From positions 8,264,382-8,328,381 of the forward strand of contig NC_021677.1 in NCBI RefSeq assembly GCF_000247815.1: DNA of 64,000 bases. Direction: 5' to 3'. Below, in pieces: positions 1 through 13,550 of this stretch (positions are counted from its first letter, which is position 1; each line of letters begins with the position of its first letter). The notes under the pieces were generated by a model. That model was not told where the DNA came from. It made no database searches and saw nothing but the letters and a program-made list of their open reading frames with translations. The position numbers were made by a program, and so were the translations under genes. The DNA comes from Ficedula albicollis (Eukaryota; Chordata; Aves; Passeriformes; Muscicapidae).

Positions 1-457
1 GAGATTATTGTGCTCTGCTGGCATTTTCAGGGCTGCTGTGGTCAGCAGGACCTTGGGTTCAGCACCCTCCATCCCAAAAAAATGACTGGAACAGACAGCC
101 AGCATCTGTCCTCACAGACTGCCTCACAGGGAAGGTCCAGAATTCCTACCCTGCACAGACCTCGGGTTATGCCAAAGCAGGCTGCATATATAAAAAAAAA
201 AAAAATTAAAAAAATGGATATACACTGCATATAGGAGACTCCAGAGTCCATGGATGGCCATCCTGGAGCAGCCAGGGCCAGCCCAGCTCCAGGGGCAGCT
301 GCATTCCAGTCACACTTGGACGAGTGGGACAGCTGAAGGTGGAACTTGTGCCTCTTGCTCCTTGCTCCAGGCAGAGGGAAGGTGGGAGGGAGCAGGACAG
401 GCACTGCACTCCAAGCCCTTCCTCCAGGAGCAGTCTCCTCCAAGCTCAGGACTCTGC
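1..457 (-). other. RAB3IL1: probable RAB3IL1 3' UTR
   Basis: This lies directly downstream, on the minus strand, of the RAB3IL1 stop codon. It holds a short A-rich stretch near 190-214 and no open frame resembling a protein. I see no AATAAA on the minus strand here, so the transcript probably ends outside the window. The assignment rests on position only. Confidence 0.5.
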
Positions 458-3400
458 TCACATCTCGCTGGGATAAAATCCAAGTTTGGCCAGAGACATC
501 TCCCGCCGGAGCCGCATGACCTCCCAGAACATGAGCTCCACTGCAAAGCACAATGGGGGCACAGAAGGGGAAAAAACGACCAAAAAATCAGCAAGGAGGG
601 CACAGCTGGCCACCAGCTCCTGCTCTGCTGTGCTCCCAGCATTCCCAAAGGGGAGGGAAGCGGGACAAGCCCATCAGCTCACCCCTTACCAGCTCCACCC
701 CAGAGCAAAGCTCCCAGGAAACTGATAAAGAAGGAAGAGATGCTCCACTCCTCCCCTGATGCCTTTCTTTTGTCATTTATCTGCTTGTCAAAGACAGCCC
801 CAGCTGGCCCCACTCATATCACTCCAAACAGCTCCTCCCAATTTCTCCCAGCTGCCTCCACAGAAAGCATCCCACTGGAGCCATCTCTTACCATCCTGCC
901 TCACCAGGCCTTGCTGGATGTAGCGGATGTAGGTGAAGAAGTTGCACACTGCTGTGATCTGAGTGAGAGAGGGAAAGAGGAAAAAAAACAGGAACAAAGA
1001 TTAGAGATATTACTTTGGTGCGAGTAACAAAAATGAGTCAAACCCATGCAGAAAAAAACAACTTTTTGTGGGATCAGCTCTTCAAAAATACAGCTGAGGA
1101 AAGAATTAACTTCTAAAATCCTCCATTGAGCAAGAGCCCCAACAGCAACATTAATAAATGATCTACCTTCTCCCTCCCCTCCACGGAAAGGACAGTTTGT
1201 TCCCACAGCCAGGCACAGATCTGGCTGGAACAGCAACAGCCTCTAAAGAGCAGAAAATTGCTGTGTTTTACAAAGGGGAATTAAATAATAACAATAAAGC
1301 CAAACAATCAAAGCTCTGTACTGAATGAAATCATGGCAAGTGAACACACTGAAGGTTATCTGAAAGCAGAAGAGCTGGATCTGCCCCCTAAACATCGGCT
1401 AAGAGCCACCTCAGCCTCAGGAATGACCTCAAATCCCACAGTTTTTCCTCAATTCCAGGGCTGACCCTCAGGAACTCATCCACTGCAGGGCATGGAATAA
1501 TTTTGGAAGGTCAAGGCACCCTGGGGAGGTGAAGGACTCACCCTAGCCCTGCAGGAAGGGGAAATATAGTAGTAATTCCCAGAATCCCCCAGCATGATCC
1601 GGTGCTTGCAGGTCCTGGGGAGCCCGCTCAGAGCACATTTCCTGCAGGAAAACGGAAAAGCACTTCAGCAATCCAGTGGCACAGCCCAGATCCAGCAATT
1701 CAGCCACCTGGAGAGATGGAAGTGAGAGATCAGAAGAGAGATCACCCCTGGGTCAGGCAGCATAAAGAAGGAAAAAAAAACCCCACCTTGGCTGATATTC
1801 TTTTGCTCCTGGAAATATTCCATAAATGGCAAGTTTAGGAGAATTTAGGTGAAAGCACCTTTTTCCTGACACACAGCCCCTAAGGAAACTACAGGAAATA
1901 TTAATGAGGCGAGGCTGGAGCGGAGCACAACCAATGTCCCCCGGTCTCCGCACATGTCCCCCACATTCCAGGGCAGGCTCAGGTGTATCAGCTTTCCTGG
2001 TGAGATGTAAACACGCTGGCTGGGCACCAAAGCTGGCCTCAGAACAGGTAAATCAACACGCTGGCTGGGCACCAAAGCTGGCCTCAAAACAGGTAAATCC
2101 AGCACTTGAGCAGGATTTGCACATACCAAGAACTCAAAACAAGCCAACCCCTCCTCGGGCAGACAGGAAAGGAGTTTGGCTTCCCAATTTTGAGATTTCA
2201 GAGGGTGAAAACAGCCTTTTCCAAACAATCATCAGCAAGGGGTGCAGCATTCCTTTATTTTCTTCCTTTCTCTCCTGCTGTTTGCAAGGCAGATGATTCC
2301 CATCACCACTTCAAGCAATAAAGCAGAATTTTCTGGTGCACAGTTATCACCACGTTCCTCAGGGACACAGTAGGAAGAGGAACATCACTCCCAAACTGCA
2401 AAAACGCCTCTCTGGGGAGCCGCAGGAGGTGACAGCAGAGGGGAGCAGATTTTTCAGAGAGCTCCTGAGCTTGTCCCTAGGTTTGTTCTCCACTGCTCTC
2501 AAGGCAAACATTAGCCAAGAGTGGAAGCACGGGTTCCAAGAGTCCAGATGCAAGGAGAAGTAATAATTGACTAAATATTAACACAACTTAAGGAGAATAA
2601 ATTCCCAGGAGGTGCAGGATGACCAAAACTTCTGTAAACAAGATACGTGTAAGGAGCCACATATTTGAGCATTGCAACATCCTGGAAAAGAGTGACTCTT
2701 GCTTGATTGGTACCACTTGGTGTAAAACCACAGCTATCACAACCAAACTTGCCATAAAAATCAGTGTTTTGCATCTGGGAAAAAAGGGAACAAATTCCTT
2801 TTGGGTCTTTTATTGCCAATGGGTTCCTTCCCATCCTGCCTGGGTGGAATTTAAACAGGGTTAAAGAGTTAGGTCAGCTCAGCAAAAGCCTCCAAGCTGC
2901 CACATGGCTCTGAGTTAGTGACTTGTTAATGCTCCAGAGACCTTTGATCACTGGCTGAACAATAAATATTTCACTTACGTTACGATTTGTGACCGGAAGC
3001 CACTGTGAAGACAAAAAAATAAATTTAAAAAATCAAAAGGAAACTGGTAAGGGTAAACACAGAATGGGTTGTTTGGGGAATAAATTTGCAGGAGAGTGGT
3101 AGGAAACCTGCATGTCCCTTCTGTCACAGGGACACCTTGGAAGGTAAGAAAGGACTTAAATAGAATAAAATCCCTCCTCTTTGTTTGGAATACCACATCA
3201 CTCCTGCTAGTGTGAGGTGGCTCGGAGCTGCCTGGGACACCACTCCGTGACAGGGGACAAACCAGCAGCAAGGAGGGGACAAGGCAGGGAGACACAGGGT
3301 CCTTACTTGGGGCCACCACACTCTTCTGCTGCCACCCTGCCCATGGGGACAGTCTGGAAAGCCACTGGCTCGATGGTGAGGGTGTTCTGCTCCACAGCCT

Positions 3401-6400
3401 CTCGCACCAGCTCTGACAGCTGCAGCAAGACAGGGGAGAGCAGGAATGAATTCCAGCAAGGCAATGCTCCAGAGCTGCCAGCTGCTCCTGCTTTCCCAGC
3501 ACTCACCTCCTGCTTGGGGAAGTCCAGACAAGGTCCTACATCTTCTCGGTAAATTCTGTCAAGGAAGGAGCAGGTTTTGTCCAAAGTTGGAGATTCCTTC
3601 CAGGCCTGGAACTCGGCAAATAAAATGGAGTCGACCTGCAGTGAGTGTCCAAGAGGAGGGGGAAGAGGGAGGAATGCCATATGAGAAGGTACCTGTTACT
3701 ATGCAGGAAACCCATGAAACATCTGCTCTGGCATCTGGAGAGGCTCAGACACCACTGCAGTGTCTGAGGGAAGCTGCCTGGCTCCAAGGATCTCTCGTTT
3801 CCCACCCAGCAGCAGCTCTGTGCCAGAGTTACACAGCCACCCTGGGCTGTGTATGCCAGAAGCCTGCAGGCACTTCTCTGTCCCATTATCCTCCAGGTGG
3901 CTTTTCCTCCTTCCTATGGCTGCAGGAAAGCTACCACACAACCACTGAGTAGACAGAGTGCATGCTCAACCCATGGCAGGAATGATGGTAGCAGCTAAAA
4001 GGCAATAGGAGACTCTCTGGGATCTGGCATTTAAATCCCAGATGGATCACTGGGCAAAGCACCAACCTGACTGACAGAGCAGCTCCTACAAGCCCAACAA
4101 AAGCTTCTGAAAGGAAAAAATAAAGCTAAGTTGAGCAACACAAAGAACATGAGTGAATGCAGCTGGAGAAGTCCAGATTCCAGCACATTCCCTCTGTGCC
4201 ATGAAGACTGCTCACCTGGGACCAGCAACAGCTTCAGAGACACAAGATGGAAAAAAAATGGAGAAAAACAAAATGAAAGGAAAAAAAATGGAGATTAGCA
4301 TAAAAGGAAGCTGGAACTGAAAGGCTGGAAGCGTGAGAGGCAGGTGGGTCCCACCCGTTCCCAGAGGTTGGTTACCTGCCGTGAGGAGGAGAAGGAAGCA
4401 TCTGCTCCCAAGGCCTGCCAGCCTGGCTCATAGGTGATGTGGATAGCCTTCCCAGGGAGGATGCAAAGGAGCAGGGAGAGGAGAGCAGGGAAACCAGACT
4501 TGGAGGGCAAAGGGAGAAACAGACAGTGAAGGAAGAGGTTTAGAGAGAGGCAAAGAGGGGGTAAAAAACATGAGATCCAGAGAAAGGCCTGAGTCCTCCC
4601 CTACAGGAACTGAGCATGGTCCTCAAAGCACCACAGGGCCACAAGCCACATCTTTAGACTTCAGCTTGAGGTGCAGAAAGGGAACAGAAATTGCCATTTT
4701 TAGGCTCAATTCAAGATCTTTCCCACAGAGCACCAACTCTCTGAATGCCAGGTTCCCTTTTATCACCTCTCACGTAAGGATTCTGAGGGACAAAAATCCA
4801 TCCCATTCTTGATACGTAACACTGGGCATTCTGGAGGCTGAGCCCTGAGATTTGAAACCCCAGGATATCGGCATCCTGTGGAAGCTGCCCCCATGAAAAA
4901 ATGACAGCTCCAAATCTTTAACAAGCCTTTGTGTTCCCTCAACAATTCTTGATGACACAAGCTGCAGCTCCCAAAAAATCACTAGTGAGACATATTCCCC
5001 CACCACATTCTTCTTCAGTCTCGTTTTTCCTGACCAAGTGCCTCCTATTTGCTTCCCAGGAGAGCTGTGTCCACATCTGGCTAGTGGAACCAGCTTCTGC
5101 TCAGCAGCTCTTGATATCTGCTCACAGCACTGGCACCCCCCGGATCTGCCCCTCAGTGATCCCCCAGCTGCTTCCTGCCCCGACAAAGAGGAAATCCCCA
5201 CAAAAGGAAACCATCCAGTGCTTGCCTCAGCACAAATTTAGGGAACAAGGCACAGAGAGCTGCTGAGTGAGAGCAGAGAGCTCTGCGGGAAGCGCGAGCC
5301 CGGAGCTGGCGGAGCGGCGGCTCCGGTGCCGATGCGGCCAGTGTCCCTCACCCACCTCTTTGCACTCGCGGCTGGCAGGCTCTGGAGCCACGCTCTGGCT
5401 GGCAGCTGACACCATGGCGCTGCTGGTGCTCTTGTTCCGCCCGTGGCCCTTCCTGAAGCCAGCTTTGGAAGGGCTCTGCAGCTGCGGGTGCAGCTCCCGG
5501 TTCGGGGAGGATGGGGTGGATGTGATCACCAGCGTCTTCAGGGCTGTCACCTCTGCCTGCAGCATGTCAATCTGGGCACACAGGCAAGAGTCACCCTCAG
5601 CACCTGCTGGGCTCCAGCCTATGCACCCCATCAAACACTGAAACCACAGGGAAGCAGCTACAAGCCCAGCCATGAAGTAGCCCCCATCACCCAGAATTTT
5701 AAACAGCAGTTGTTTGGGAATCTACCCCTTTTGTCTCAGGCTTATTTTCAGAACCAGTAACTCCAAAATTTCTCTCTCCTCAAGATGGAGCCATTTGAGC
5801 AGCCCTGTGGTGCAGCTGTGCCAAGAAATTGCAACTCCCCAGGTCCCTGCTCTATCCTTCCATCCAGCTGTGACAATTAAACTCATTATTTCTCTGTGGA
5901 TCCATTTTCCAAGTGAAAGCTGGATCAGCAGGAGACTGCAAAGATGTCTGTGAGGCCTTTTCTCTCTCACTCAAGTGTCTGCTTGAAAGATACCACAGCA
6001 TCTCAGAGAGAAAAGGCTACACCTCACTATGCTCAGCCAAAAACCAGCCCTGTGGCCAGGCTGGGCAGAGATGCCACCACATCAACCCCAAAAATGAAGT
6101 CACAGAGTCACTCACTCACCTTGCCCCGGGCCTCCCTGAGCTGTTTCTCTGCTGCAGCCTGTTTGGTGTTGGCTTCTCTCACCATCTTGTGGGCTTCCTG
6201 CACCAGAGAGAGTTTTAATACACCTGCTGCACTCCAGCTCACACAGCCAGCAAGGCAGGTCACAGATCTGCCACATCACATGTTCCAGGCAAGGGGACAG
6301 ACATCCCTGCCACATCCAGGGGGTTTGTTCCATCAGCTGTGCAGAACCTTCCTTCAGAATTTCCTAGAGAAGGCTCCCAGTGCCAGACCCTGGAGAGCAT

Positions 6401-8153
6401 CCCCTTTCCAGGAGTGTAGTTGGCAAAGTTAAGGAGTTTAGCTGGCCAAGGTCATCTCTCACTGACAGGGGCTGCTGAGAAGAATGCCAGAAACAAGGAC
6501 CTGCCTTTCCTTGCCCTTGGAAATTGCTTGAACATGAGAACCCACCCGTTCCACAACTGTGCCTGCTCCTATTCCAACAGCTCTGTGACTCCAACCTCAC
6601 CTCAGCCTCGTTCCTGCAGTCACTGCAGCCTTGCTGGGTGATCCCTGCACTGATTCCTGATCCTGCCTGCTGCCTGTGGCTCTGATCCTGATCCAGACTC
6701 GCTGCTCCACATATTGGTGAGGCCACTGCTTCTGCCTGCCTTGTTATTGCACTTTGTTCCTGCCTCCCTCTGGGAGCAGCTGGTCCCCACTGCCCCAGGC
6801 ACGGCTGTGACACAGCAGGAGCTGGGGCTCACCTGGGGGCCAAATGGTGGAAACTGCCTTAGAAGCTTCTCCCACAGGAAGAGGGGAGCAGGATGAAGGC
6901 CTGGGGATGAAGAGCTGGGGCCTCCCTGCAGTCTGGAAACAGTGTCTGGCCAAGGCCACCAAGAAAGGAAGGGGGCAGCCCTTGGCTGCATGATCTCCAA
7001 GATCACCCTGTGCTTAGGCGGCGCTCCCTTGGCTCTCACAGCCTTGTGTTTCAAAGGCACAGATGGGCTCTGGCTTTCCTCATTATCCAGACAGATCCAG
7101 ACATAAGAGCTGCTGGTGAATGGGATTTTGCCAGGATACAGCTTGGCAAGAATCACATTACAACAAAAAAACCCACCAAAACAAAACAAAACCAACAAAA
7201 CAGGCCTTCTGGACACTCATTGGAGCAGAGTGGATGAGGACATCCAGCATGTTCCCACCCCCAGAAAGGGCTGGGATGAGCCAGGGAATCATCTCTATTA
7301 CACAGCAGCTGCCCAGACTACAGAGCAGGCACGGAGAAGGACAGGGAGCTGTGCTTGGCTCCAGCTCCAGGCATTCCCTTGGAATTTTGGAACATTTTGG
7401 AACCATAACTACTGTGTTCTTTATGCCACCCCACAGCTGCTAGAAGGGGAAAGAAATCCAGGTAAAGGCTTCATCTGCAGCACTGGCCAACTCTGCTTCT
7501 CCAAGTGGGAAAGAACAACAGGGGAGAGGAGGAAATTGTGGGAGGGGATGGCTGGAAGTTCAGGGAAAGACTGTCTTAGAGGAGCTGGATGTAAGCTTAG
7601 CTTAAGAAATGATGGGAAAAGGAAGAGGGTGGTACCTCAAACAGGCTGGCTGTTAACTCCTCCAGTTCCTGCTCCAGCTGCTCCCTGACTTTTGACAATC
7701 TCTCACATTCTTTGTCCTTGAGCTTCAGCTCCTGTTGAGGAAATGGAGAGGGACAGGAATGCTGATGCCCTGCCCAGCCAGCCTGTCAATCACAGCCTAT
7801 CCTCCCACCCCAGCACCTGATCCCTGACCCAAGATTCCTGTCACCACGTCTAGGAAAGCCCCCCCTGCTCCAACCTGTGCCACCCTCCCCTGGAGTTCCC
7901 CAAGATCCTGGGGCTCACCTTCTGTGCTTTGTGCAGCTCATCTCTCAGGAACTCAGAGCCCTTTTCCCGGATCTCCACCGAGGAGCTGCGCAGCCGGGAC
8001 ACGTTGAGCTGCTCCATGGACTGGGGCTCATGCACACCTCCAGCATCCTGGCATCCACTCACTGGCTCCTCCTTGTCACCTTTGGATGGCATCAGGGGCT
8101 TCCAGTGTCCCACAGTGGGTGGATTCTGGCTCTCTTCCTCAAAACTGACCTGG
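458..8153 (-). CDS. RAB3IL1: RAB3IL1 (GRAB/Rabin3-like), guanine-nucleotide exchange factor for Rab3A/Rab8
   Basis: Nine minus-strand exons join in frame: 8153-7919, 7731-7636, 6197-6120, 5571-5356, 3635-3507, 3419-3307, 1641-1542, 958-892 and 540-458 (stop TGA at 458-460). All have AG acceptors and GT donors, and their phases agree. The exons at 7.6-7.7 and 6.1 kb encode the Sec2-type coiled coil ([17 protein letters not shown], then [15 protein letters not shown]), the Rab-binding exchange segment of this family. Downstream come the [13 protein letters not shown] linker, [20 protein letters not shown], the [18 protein letters not shown] and YYYISP block, [19 protein letters not shown] and the C-terminal [16 protein letters not shown]. 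With the candidate 11-nt first exon at 10787-10797 the protein is 375 residues; human RAB3IL1 is about 382 from memory. The cytosolic protein activates Rab GTPases in exocytosis and ciliary traffic. The paralogue RAB3IP is the main alternative, but synteny with BEST1 and FTH1 and the sequence favour RAB3IL1. Confidence 0.95.
2010..2099. repeat. 45-bp tandem duplication in a RAB3IL1 intron
   Basis: Two adjacent 45-bp copies (2010-2054 and 2055-2099) differ by one base (cctcagaac versus cctcaaaac). They lie in the intron between the exons at 3307-3419 and 1542-1641. No function is suggested. Confidence 0.9.
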
Positions 8154-10036
8154 CTGTGGGGTAAAAGCACAGGGAATATGAGCGTGGGGGTGACCAAGAG
8201 CCTTCCTCCAACACTCACAACACATCCAGCCCCAGGCACAGGTAGTGGGAATGAGGCAGGGAGGGTGATGGGGAAGAATTTGGGCAGCAACAACTGCACC
8301 AGTTCCTTTGTCCTGCATCCCTTTGGACGTGTTTTACCCGTTTGGCAGGGTATCCTTACTAACTCAGGATAAGTTAATCCTGAGAACTAAGGACAGCTCC
8401 TCAGGGATCCCAATCTCACCTGCTCTCCAAGAGAAACACCCTGCAGATGGATTTTTAGGATTCCAGGATACACCTGGTAGACCTAAGGTCAGACTTTCCT
8501 ATTGAAGTAGCAAAAAAAGGAATACAGCTTTCCCATTCCTAATTTAAAGACCCCAATCCCATCCGCTGCCAACCCAGCCTTCCTCTACTCCCTCTGTACC
8601 TGCTTCAGGGGGAAAAGATCTATTTTTAACCGATTTTTAACCTATTTTCCCACCTATTTCCCACTGAAATCCTCCACAGAGCTGTCTAAACCAGTGTACT
8701 TTCCCCAAGCTGGGTTGAAGCCCTGTTTCTTAGTTTCAGTGGCCAGCAAGCAGAGATCTCCTAGAAAGAAAAAAGCAGAAGAGTTACCCAGGACACTGCA
8801 CCCCAGTGCTCAGTAGGGCTCTGTCAACTCCCAAATTAACACAGATGCTGGAGAATGGAATGGAAAGGAAAACATAATTTGAGTGCCTGCATGTTGTCAC
8901 TGAGGTGTTTGCATTCCTCCTCTTCCTCACTGAACTCTCCCCATGGAATCTCCCTCCATTTGAAGGCAGGGGCAGTGTGTCCAAGCCCTCCCCATGTGGA
9001 AGTTTTCTATCCTGCCCAGACACAGACACTGCCCTGCAGATTAACCTGCTGCTGCTTATCTCTGGCCCACAAGCCCTGGCTGAGCTCTGGTGCCCTTTTC
9101 TTCGTGCACCTCCTCCCACACTTCTGGACACTGCTCCTCGCCCACCACCTCCTCCTGCAGAGCAGCCATCACCTCTTTTTGCTCAGGTTCGCTTTTCCTC
9201 TTCCCTCTGCCCCATCTCTGTGTTCTCCTCTCCTACATTCCAGACAGGCCATGCTCTTTCCCCTTGCTCTGACTCCACATGACTCCACACAGGCTGGGCT
9301 TATCTCCTCAGTCCCAGCGTGTTCTATCACCTTTTCACTCTAATTTCTCCCTTTCTGTGCCTCCCAAGCTGTCCAAGACCAACAGCTGTCCACAGCCACT
9401 TTCCAAAGAGGGAACAAAGCAGCAGCTCCCAGATAAATCAGCTCAGGTATCATAGGAAAGCATGTAGAAAAGCACACATGGAGAACTCTCAGAACACTGG
9501 GAAGAAATCACACCAGAAAGGAGCAAGGAAACCAAAGCACAGAATATGAAAATAATTTTTAAAAGCAGCGGCAAAGAAAAGGGACATTTCACCGGTCTAC
9601 TGATACAAATACACTAAGCCTAACCCACAGGAAGAAAAAATAATGTTGTTCTCTTATAATTCTGTAATTCTCAGCTGAAAGTTGCCTCAGGAGACACATA
9701 TTTCAGTGTATTTCCACACACTGCGGAAGAAAACTGGAGGATATGGAGGAATTAAACAGTCCCACCCACACTCTGTAATGCCAAAAACATATCCTGGAAA
9801 ATCATCTGTGATGGAATACCTCATTCTTTCTCCATGCTGTGCAAACAGAATCCCAGTGGAAGCCTTGGCTATGCTGGATTCTGCTCAGTGTCCAGGTGGG
9901 GCTCTGAAATCCAATCCCAGAGACCAAAGGACCACCACAAACACTCCCTCTCTTGCTGACTGGCAGCTAGCTGCCTTTCCAGGAAAAAATGGATCATATC
10001 CTAAGAGTCATGCACTGACACAAGAAATGCAAACCT

Positions 10037-10130
10037 ACACAAAAAAAAAAAAAAAATCCCCAATACCCCACAACCTTCTAAAGAAAAAAAAAAAAAAAAA
10101 AAAATCCCCAATACCCCACAACCTTCTAAA
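10037..10130. repeat. tandem duplication containing poly-A tracts
   Basis: Two copies of a unit made of a run of A (15 and about 23 bases) followed by tccccaataccccacaacc and ttctaaag sit side by side. They are in the presumed first intron of RAB3IL1. The copies differ mainly in A-run length. Confidence 0.85.
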
Positions 10131-10565
10131 GTTGGTTTCTGTAGAAAAAGCAAAAAAATGTGCAGGATCTGCACTTTTTCCAGCGGGCCCCACATGTTTC
10201 CTGCAGTGCTGATCCAATGGGGCTGTTTCCCGTGCAAGCAGCCTCTGGCTCTCTCCAGGTTAAACTCTAACCTGCAGGTTTGGAGCAGGGTGATGACTCT
10301 CCCATCTCCACCAGGATGGACGCCTGACCTGCACCACCATGGACCAGCATCAGTCCAGAGTGGCTCATCATCCCATGTGTGCTCAGCATCATCCCTCAAA
10401 TGTTTGGCAAAGCATCCAGCAGTGGTTTATCATATTCTTATGTTATTATATCATAACAGAACACACATTGCTGTTTCTTGTCTTTGCCTCAGCAAAGAAA
10501 CGCCAAGTCTTGTGTTTGGGGATGCTGCTGCCTCCCTGTTCCGTCCCCTTACTTGGCTTCCACGC

Positions 10566-10728
10566 AACTTCTTCCCTGTGAGGGTGATGGAATGCATTTC
10601 CCAGAGAAGCCGTGGCTGCCCATCCCTGGACAGGGACAAGGCTTGGAGCAACCCAGTCTAGTAGAAGGCATCCCTGCCCGCGGCAGAAGATGAACTTTTC
10701 CCAACACAAACCATTCCAGGATTCTAGG
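10566..10728 (+). mobile_element. CR1 LINE 3' fragment
   Basis: This is a degraded CR1 3' end in plus orientation. The landmarks are the gtgagggtgatgg segment, aagccgtggctgcccatccc, the gtctagtagaaggcatccctgccc block and a terminal accattccaggattct. It sits about 60 bp from the candidate RAB3IL1 exon 1. Confidence 0.75.
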
Positions 10729-10786
10729 GAGACACAGAGCCCTGGCACACGGACGCCAGTCCCTCCCCGTCCAGCCCCGCACCTAC

Positions 10787-10797
10787 CCCCGCAACAT
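10787..10797 (-). CDS. RAB3IL1: candidate first coding exon of RAB3IL1
   Basis: On the minus strand an ATG (10795-10797) is followed by TTG CGG GG and then a GTAGGT donor at 10786-10781. The two leftover bases match the phase of the next exon if its acceptor is CACAG at 8158-8154. The predicted N-terminus is then [12 protein letters not shown] and the total is 375 codons plus stop. The ATG lies 22 bases inside the edge of a 1 kb poly-C run, so the 5' UTR reading is unreliable. Phase, length and CpG-island location support it, but no homologous N-terminus was recognised. Confidence 0.4.
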
Positions 10798-10815
10798 CGC
10801 TGGGTCCCGCCGCTG

Positions 10816-12180
<1,365 letters not shown>

Positions 12181-12334
12181 AGTGAGGAGGTGGAAGGAAA
12201 TGTCCAACAAGCGTTCGTCCCCGGCTCGGAATCGCTCCCGGCTCCCTGCGCCTCCTTCCCGGCAGCGGGATGGGGAATGGGGGCTGCTGTCTCTGCTGCT
12301 CCTTCTTCCTCGAGAGGAGGATGCCTCACACTCC

Positions 12335-12655
12335 GCCCCTGCTCCAGCGTGGGGTTCCTCCCACGGGAGAAGCCCTCTTTCTCCAAGGAGTTCTTCGTAC
12401 ACTGCCCCAGCGTGGGGCCCTTCCGCAGGGTCAGTCCTTCAGGAATAGGGCAGCTCCAGCGTGGGCTGGAACTTGTCCTCCCCAGGACTTGTCCCTCTGG
12501 CAGGACCCTGCTCCAGCACAGGCTCCCTGTGGGGCCACAGCCTCCTTCGGGCATGCCCCTGCTCCAGCGTGTGCGTCTCCATGGGCTGCAGGTGGGTCTC
12601 TGCTTTCCTGCAGCCCCTGCGACCAAAACGGTGCCACACAAAGCCAATACAGAGG
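12335..12655. mobile_element. avian interspersed repeat, probably LTR-derived
   Basis: Repeated ctgctccagcgtgggg-type phrases alternate with ccacggg and gggctgcaggtgggtctctg, and then a ccaaaacggtgccacacaaa and gccaatacag segment follows. I recognise this combination as a widespread bird interspersed repeat, here apparently with an internal deletion. I am not certain of its Repbase name. No gag, pol or env coding is present. Confidence 0.5.
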
Positions 12656-13550
12656 GGAAACCTGGAAGGAAGGTGGAAGGATGGGGGAAATCTGGCTGGG
12701 GGGAAAAAGGCTGCTGATTGTCCAGGGTTTTTACACTTCAAGGGGAGCACTGGCTCGAAACCCAACAGGCAAACCACTCCTTCTGTCACCCCTGTCCCAC
12801 AGCAGATCCCATCATCGCCTGTGGATTGACAGCACTGGAATTCTGAACCAAAAACTGCTCCTGCCCTCAGAGGACATTTCCCATCACATCCTACCTTGCC
12901 ATTGCCCTGGGCTTGCCTCCAGACAGCCGTGTGCCTTTGGAGCCTTCACACACAGACACAGCTCCCCCCCTGCTCTCAGCTTGTCCATCCTCTGCCTCTG
13001 GGACAGACCCAGCGCTGGAGGCAGGACAGTCAGACATGGTGATCCTCGTGCCCACTGCAGGATTTTGCCGTGGATACCACACAGGGAGCAATTCTCTGTC
13101 CCAGCATCTCCTGGGTGTCCGTGTCACCTGCAGCCCTGCCCTGGTTCATGGCTGGGATCCATAGGGATAGCACGGGCCAAGCCCATGCTCTGAAATCTGG
13201 AATGGCGTGTCTGGGATGTTTCTGTCTCTGGCTGCAACCTTTGCTATCTTCAGGGAGCTTTTGGGAGGAGGGGAAAGATCTTCAGCTCTGCAAAGCAGCA
13301 CCAGAAGTAATTAGTCTTTGTAATTATTAACTCCCAAGGCGTGGCTGGCAGCGACAGAGGGTCCTCGGATTCGAAAGGTAGAAGTGCTTCCAGGAGCCAA
13401 CAAAGGCAGGAAGGATGAGAACTGATAGAACTGTCAGGAAGCTTTGAGAGGGATGTGCTGGAGATGCTAAATCCCAGCCACTTGAAAAAGTAACTTGTCA
13501 CAAGGAGGAGAGTGGTATGTGTTCCCCTCTTCTTCCCAGAACAGAAGTGG
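12656..13550. other. intergenic stretch, no gene seen
   Basis: Between the RAB3IL1 CpG side and the GGAA array I see no exon-like open frame with splice sites that matches a known family. The base composition is unremarkable. Confidence 0.6.

Noticed and set aside
2975..3003. Short minus-strand segment between an AG and a GTAAGT near 2980-2996 that looks like a mini-exon
   Set aside because: The peptide does not fit the family, and the exon at 1542-1641 continues correctly from 3307.
4295..4510. A possible additional RAB3IL1 exon (frame ending SSSRQ before a GTAAC donor near 4374)
   Set aside because: No good acceptor, no match to the RAB3IL1/RAB3IP family, and the flanking exons already join in phase without it.
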